Below are positions 60,622 through 64,000 of a stretch of DNA of 64,000 nucleotides, piece after piece; within the stretch, counting starts at the first letter, position 1, and the number at the start of each line of letters is the position of its first letter. Origin of the DNA: Candidatus Latescibacterota bacterium (lineage in GTDB: Bacteria > Latescibacterota > UBA2968); NCBI GenBank assembly GCA_022824945.1, contig JAJDYX010000050.1:1-64000 (forward strand), given 5' to 3'. A program made the position numbers and the translations under genes. Under the pieces are notes generated by a model. The model saw only the letters and a list, made by a program, of their open reading frames with translations. It searched no databases and was not told where the DNA came from.

Positions 60622-60650
60622 TCACAACTCAAAAAGGAAAGTACAACTCT

Positions 60651-61685
60651 ATGTCCTCTTTCAAAACGCCTGAAGACATCAAAGTGGGTGTTATCGGCTA
60701 CGGCGGCGCATTCAATATGGGCCGTCAGCATCTTACGTTTATGAAAAAGGCGGGTATGACGCCTGTTGCGGTTGCAGAACTCGACGAAAAGCGCTTGAAG
60801 GTCGCGCGAGAAGAATTTCCCGGTATTGAGACCTATACATCTGTGTCTGATATGCTGGACAACTCCGATGTCAATCTCGTTGTGATCATCACCCCGCACA
60901 ATACCCATGCCGAACTGGCATTGCAATGCCTGCGCGCAGGTCGCCATGTCATCAGCGAAAAACCGCTGGCGATCACGACTGAGGAATGCGATGCGATGAT
61001 CCGCGAAGCAGGAAAGCGAGACCTCCTTCTTTCTACTTATCACAATCGCCATTGGGATGGGTGTATTCTGGAAGCTCTCGAACAGATTCACTCGCGCAAG
61101 GTTATTGGGGAGGTCTATCGCATTGAAGCACATATGGGGGGATACAACCGACCGGGCGACTGGTGGCGCAGTAGTAAGAGTATCTCAGGGGGTATTCTCT
61201 ACGATTGGGGTGTTCATTTGCTCGAATACTCGCTTCAGATTCTGCAATCGGATATTGTGGAGGTCACCGGGTTTGCACACACCGGTTTCTGGGCTGATGA
61301 GACCCCCTGGCAGTCCGATACCAATGAAGACGAGGCCACGGCTATCGTGCGTTTCAAGGATGGGACCTGGATCAATCTCACGATGTCGAGTATTGCATCT
61401 GCCCCCCGCAAGGGCTGGCTCGAGATTACCGGTACGGCCGGTACTTATATTTTTGATGGCGGGACGTACGAAATTTTGCAGATAAAAGATGGGGAAAAGG
61501 TTGTTTCCTCTGGCAAAAATCCCGGTCACCAATACGATAAATACTATGACAATATTGCCGCGCATCTCTCGACGGGTGAAGATTTGATTATCACACCTGA
61601 ATGGTCCCGCCGTCCCATTCACATCCTGGACCTTGCCTGCAAAAGTGCTGAGGCTGGACAAACGCTCAAGGCGAAATACGCATAA
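60651..61685 (+). CDS. Gfo/Idh/MocA family oxidoreductase
   Basis: 344 residues. Rossmann start VGVIGYGGAFNMG (residues 12-24), SEKPLAITTEE as the EKP motif, and GGILYDWGVHLLEYSL in the substrate domain. It lies 29 bp after the solute-binding lipoprotein and likely acts on the same imported sugar. AAGGAAAG upstream of ATG at a rather long distance. Substrate unknown. Confidence 0.92.
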   Translation: MSSFKTPEDIKVGVIGYGGAFNMGRQHLTFMKKAGMTPVAVAELDEKRLKVAREEFPGIETYTSVSDMLDNSDVNLVVIITPHNTHAELALQCLRAGRHVISEKPLAITTEECDAMIREAGKRDLLLSTYHNRHWDGCILEALEQIHSRKVIGEVYRIEAHMGGYNRPGDWWRSSKSISGGILYDWGVHLLEYSLQILQSDIVEVTGFAHTGFWADETPWQSDTNEDEATAIVRFKDGTWINLTMSSIASAPRKGWLEITGTAGTYIFDGGTYEILQIKDGEKVVSSGKNPGHQYDKYYDNIAAHLSTGEDLIITPEWSRRPIHILDLACKSAEAGQTLKAKYA

Positions 61686-61726
61686 TGCGTGTGGTCTGAT
61701 CTGTGGATAGATATACATCTTGTACC

Positions 61727-61755
61727 TTGCAATTGTCTGCTTATTGCGGTATGAT
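61727..61755 (+). promoter_or_regulatory. Candidate sigma-70 promoter of the WDxEGA-type small gene
   Basis: TTGCAA, 17 bases, TATGAT, giving a ~40-nt leader before the ATG at 61800. Suggests this small gene is transcribed separately from the upstream Gfo/Idh gene. Confidence 0.45.
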
Positions 61756-61799
61756 TATATTCTATATCGCACATCAAATTCTATTAAAAGGAATACATC

Positions 61800-62219
61800 A
61801 TGGCCTCAGTAACTGTTCCACCAACTATTTCCGCCCAAATGCGCGAAAAATATCAACTGACTTCGGACTCTCATGTTCAGGTTGTCGCTGAGGCAAAGGA
61901 GCGGTTACTTGCTCTGGAAGATGATTGGGATAGGGAAGGGGCACCTGCTTACTGTGAACAAACCATAGAGGCCGCTGCTGCTTTTTTTTATCAATTGGTG
62001 GAGAGATCTGAGTTAGCAACGCCGGTAAGGATTCTTCCAGCCAGCGAGGGGAGCATTGATCTCCACTGGAAGACAGCGCGGTTCGAGCTTTTGGTCAACT
62101 TCCATCCTGACGGTTCGGTATCCTACTACGGGGATGACTATTGCGAAAATGTCATTCAGGGCAAGACTCGTCCCAAGCCTGAGGTTATCGCGTACTGGAT
62201 GGAGCATCCTGGTGAATAA
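61800..62219 (+). CDS. Hypothetical protein with a LALEDDWDxEGAP motif
   Basis: 139 residues. The stretch LLALEDDWDREGAPAY (~36-51) followed by hydrophobic helix and LHWKTARFELLVNFHPDGSVSYYGDDY resembles a widespread small-protein family of unknown function often found singly. No signal peptide or catalytic motif visible. AAGGA before ATG, its own promoter and terminator, so a monocistronic gene. Confidence 0.75.
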   Translation: MASVTVPPTISAQMREKYQLTSDSHVQVVAEAKERLLALEDDWDREGAPAYCEQTIEAAAAFFYQLVERSELATPVRILPASEGSIDLHWKTARFELLVNFHPDGSVSYYGDDYCENVIQGKTRPKPEVIAYWMEHPGE

Positions 62220-62258
62220 GCGGCCCATGTCTCTCGACACAGGCCGCTTTCGTTTTTT
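62218..62258 (+). terminator. Terminator after the small hypothetical gene
   Basis: AAGCGGCC / GGCCGCTT outer stem with an imperfect inner stem (TGTC/GACA) and a T-rich tail (CGTTTTTTA). Confidence 0.75.
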
Positions 62259-62267
62259 ATCACTGGA

Positions 62268-62990
62268 CTAAATGCCAATCCGCTTTGGAAATACTGTTAC
62301 CCCCCAATTCACATACTGGTCTCGCTCCTCAGGTGTCTCGGCACTCATGCCCACTCTCACTTGTGTGTCTTTCACCTGATCGAGCACATGTTTTACGCAG
62401 TCTTCTACCGTCCGATATGGAAATTGGGGATGCGCCTCAATGCTAAACATCAGATCGTTTGGCCCAAAGTTCAACACATCCACTCCTGGTTTAGCTAACT
62501 GCGCGGCATTGATTACTGCTTCGACAGATTCAATTTGAATTGCCAGCCATCCGTACGCATTCCACCATGCGGCATATTCCAACCGGTCTGGCCGCTCGTC
62601 CAGCCTCACCCGATGTACGCCGCCCCAACTGCGCTTGCCCTTCTGGGGATAATAAAAGGCGCTCACGGCTTCATCTATAATTGCCTCGCTTTCGACTTCT
62701 GGCACCATAATCCCCGAAGGTCCCAGATCGAGATAATTGCCGATTAGATAGGCGTGGCGGGTATGTTTAATCCGAATCTGAACGGGTAAATCCAATTCCC
62801 GGGCCATGATACAGAAAGCCACCAGGTGGGCTTCGTTAAAAGGCCCGTGTTGTGCATCTACATTTAGATAGTCACATTCGTGTTTTGACAGAATATCTGT
62901 CAGTTCTCCTTTTTCAATATCCATTGGCACGCCAATAGAATGTATTATTTCACCATTTCGAATTCGCTGTTTTAGGGTTTTTTCTGACAT
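62268..62990 (-). CDS. HpcH/HpaI-family aldolase
   Basis: 240 residues. Class II 2-keto-acid aldolase type: YLNVDAQHGPF (His and acid of the active site; most members have D.EHG), SGIMVPEVESEA, and WLAIQIESVEAV (Glu metal ligand), but the Asp that usually follows the VP motif differs slightly. Cleaves 2-keto-3-deoxy acids or related compounds to pyruvate and an aldehyde. AGAGG before the ATG. 14 bp after the amidohydrolase, same strand. Confidence 0.88.
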   Translation of the reverse strand: MSEKTLKQRIRNGEIIHSIGVPMDIEKGELTDILSKHECDYLNVDAQHGPFNEAHLVAFCIMARELDLPVQIRIKHTRHAYLIGNYLDLGPSGIMVPEVESEAIIDEAVSAFYYPQKGKRSWGGVHRVRLDERPDRLEYAAWWNAYGWLAIQIESVEAVINAAQLAKPGVDVLNFGPNDLMFSIEAHPQFPYRTVEDCVKHVLDQVKDTQVRVGMSAETPEERDQYVNWGVTVFPKRIGI

Positions 62991-63004
62991 TATGCACCTC
63001 TTGT

Positions 63005-64000
63005 TCAGTCCAATCCGTAGAGTTCCCGGGCATTCTCAGCCATAATTTGTTTTTTTACCCGTCGGTCCGATACATAGCGCAGTGCTTGGTCGGGAGAATC
63101 AAAATCCCAGTGCGGATAATCGGTCGCAAACATCAGTTTGTCATCCATGTCCATGTGCGCCAGCATCTGCTCGAAATACGCCGGATCTGAAGGTTCTTCT
63201 ACCGGCTGTGTGGTCAGATAGAAATGGTCCCGGATATATTCTGAGGGCAGTCGTTTCAAATAGGGCACCTCCATCTCGAGTTTTCGGTACCAGCTATCCA
63301 TCCGCCACATCAGAGGTGCCACCCATCCGAAACCGCCTTCGATTAGAACGATCTTCAAGTCGGGAAATCGTTCGAAGACGCCTTCGTACACATAGCTCGT
63401 AACCTGTGCCTGAAATGCCAGGGGCATCCCGCCGTGATCCTGGATATAATGTGCTGCTTTGCCCGCGCCCGTAATTGGACCAATACCCGTGCCACCAAAG
63501 TGAATGCCGATGGGGAGGTCGTAGTCAACGGCTGCCTCGTAAATTTTCCAGTATTTACGTCGGCCCAACGGTTCCATTGTGCGCGCCATGAACATCAGTT
63601 GTACAAATCCCGGGTGATCGCCCAGGCGTTCAATTTCAGCGACGGCGAGATCGGCGTCTTCATACGCGACAGTCAGGGATGCACGCAACCGCTCATCTTT
63701 TTCCAACCATTCGGCTATTTGCCATTCGTTAACCGCCTGTGCAATCGCCGCTCCGTATTCCAGATTTTGTTGCCCCCCAGCAGGCGATAGCGGATTCAAT
63801 ATGCCGTAGTCCATTTCCCAGGTATCCAGCAATTGTTCCTGCATAAAGCCCAGATGGGATCCCGGTGGTCCTTCAGGAGGGAATGCATCGTTTCGCGCTG
63901 CAAAGGGTACAGCTCTCGGACAATTGGAACCTGCGCGTCTGCGTCCTGCAATGCCCAGATGGTAATCTTTCCACGCGCTGGGCATATAATCTACCCAGAC
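63005..64000 (-). CDS. Amidohydrolase-2-family metal-dependent hydrolase, 5' end outside window
   Basis: At least 326 visible residues of the amidohydrolase 2 group (aminocarboxymuconate decarboxylase-like TIM barrel). The frame is open to the right edge, and residues VWVDYMPSAWKDY are typical of internal rather than starting sequence, so the N-terminal metal HxH lies outside. Visible: GIHFGGTGIG, LKIVLIEGGFGWV, YLTTQPVEEP and FATDYPHWDFDSP with the terminal metal Asp. May hydrolyse or decarboxylate an aromatic or lactone compound. Confidence 0.85.
   Translation of the reverse strand, partial: VWVDYMPSAWKDYHLGIAGRRRAGSNCPRAVPFAARNDAFPPEGPPGSHLGFMQEQLLDTWEMDYGILNPLSPAGGQQNLEYGAAIAQAVNEWQIAEWLEKDERLRASLTVAYEDADLAVAEIERLGDHPGFVQLMFMARTMEPLGRRKYWKIYEAAVDYDLPIGIHFGGTGIGPITGAGKAAHYIQDHGGMPLAFQAQVTSYVYEGVFERFPDLKIVLIEGGFGWVAPLMWRMDSWYRKLEMEVPYLKRLPSEYIRDHFYLTTQPVEEPSDPAYFEQMLAHMDMDDKLMFATDYPHWDFDSPDQALRYVSDRRVKKQIMAENARELYGLD

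Noticed and set aside
1-64000. CRISPR array, tRNA or rRNA genes, insertion sequences, prophage
   Set aside because: No regularly spaced repeats, no cloverleaf with CCA-type end, no rRNA signature, and no transposase or integrase frame was seen.

Overview
The window is dense bacterial DNA of moderate GC with short intergenic gaps, a good Shine-Dalgarno (SD) in front of many genes and frequent GTG/TTG starts. The gene content is a TonB-dependent receptor, lipoprotein-localisation factors and outer-membrane barrels, several sulfatases, phytanoyl-CoA dioxygenase, many Gfo/Idh/MocA oxidoreductases, TIM-barrel sugar isomerases, an 800-residue FtsX-type permease, and secreted proteins ending in dockerin-like Ca-loop pairs. 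This points to a Gram-negative heterotroph that degrades complex organic matter, of the type known from the uncultured Latescibacterota/Poribacteria lineages. That placement is inferred from gene content only. I see no rRNA, tRNA, CRISPR array, phage or insertion sequence.

Layout. 1-2 kb: end of an unknown gene plus a SAF-domain homoserine-dehydrogenase-like enzyme. 2-10 kb: a five-gene minus-strand operon (PLP aldolase/racemase-fold enzyme, Tat-exported beta-helix protein, creatininase-family amidohydrolase, TonB receptor, DapA-family aldolase) with a candidate promoter and a terminator. 10-19 kb: Gfo/Idh, a tandem pair of purple-acid-phosphatase-like proteins, phytanoyl-CoA dioxygenase with a 16-bp inverted repeat around its start, a permease behind a textbook sigma-54 promoter, and an adenosine-deaminase-family enzyme divergent from an XRE regulator across a palindromic promoter. 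20-24 kb: two M19 dipeptidases, a sulfatase and an EVE protein. 24-31 kb: two tandem MpaB/DUF2236 haem-oxygenase-like genes followed by an RND/MMPL - LolA-like - barrel operon. 31-35 kb: LolA-like - VanZ - sulfatase - sulfatase operon, divergent from trmY.

36-45 kb holds more conserved cellular functions: mannose-1-phosphate guanylyltransferase, NadA, an M20 amidohydrolase, a MraY-type transferase, then methyltransferase - HisI-like - GNAT - Prs. The last group is preceded by a promoter / His-rich mini-ORF / terminator arrangement that looks like a transcription attenuator. 45-52 kb: small envelope proteins, a 2-hydroxyacid dehydrogenase, a Gfo/Idh + epimerase pair and two secreted dockerin-like proteins, one an S41 peptidase. 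52-64 kb: catabolic genes (threonine aldolase, PAC2 protein, Gfo/Idh, zinc-type dehydrogenase, epimerase), a CPA2 antiporter with CBS domains, an orphan solute-binding lipoprotein with Gfo/Idh, an HpaI-type aldolase and an amidohydrolase running off the right edge.

Read together, most genes serve uptake, trimming and oxidation of sugars, sulfated compounds and amino-acid-like molecules. The points most worth following are the 2-10 kb operon, the MpaB/RND envelope module, the putative histidine attenuator with its active-site-altered HisI, the sigma-54 permease promoter, and the phosphatase duplicate that has lost a catalytic His.
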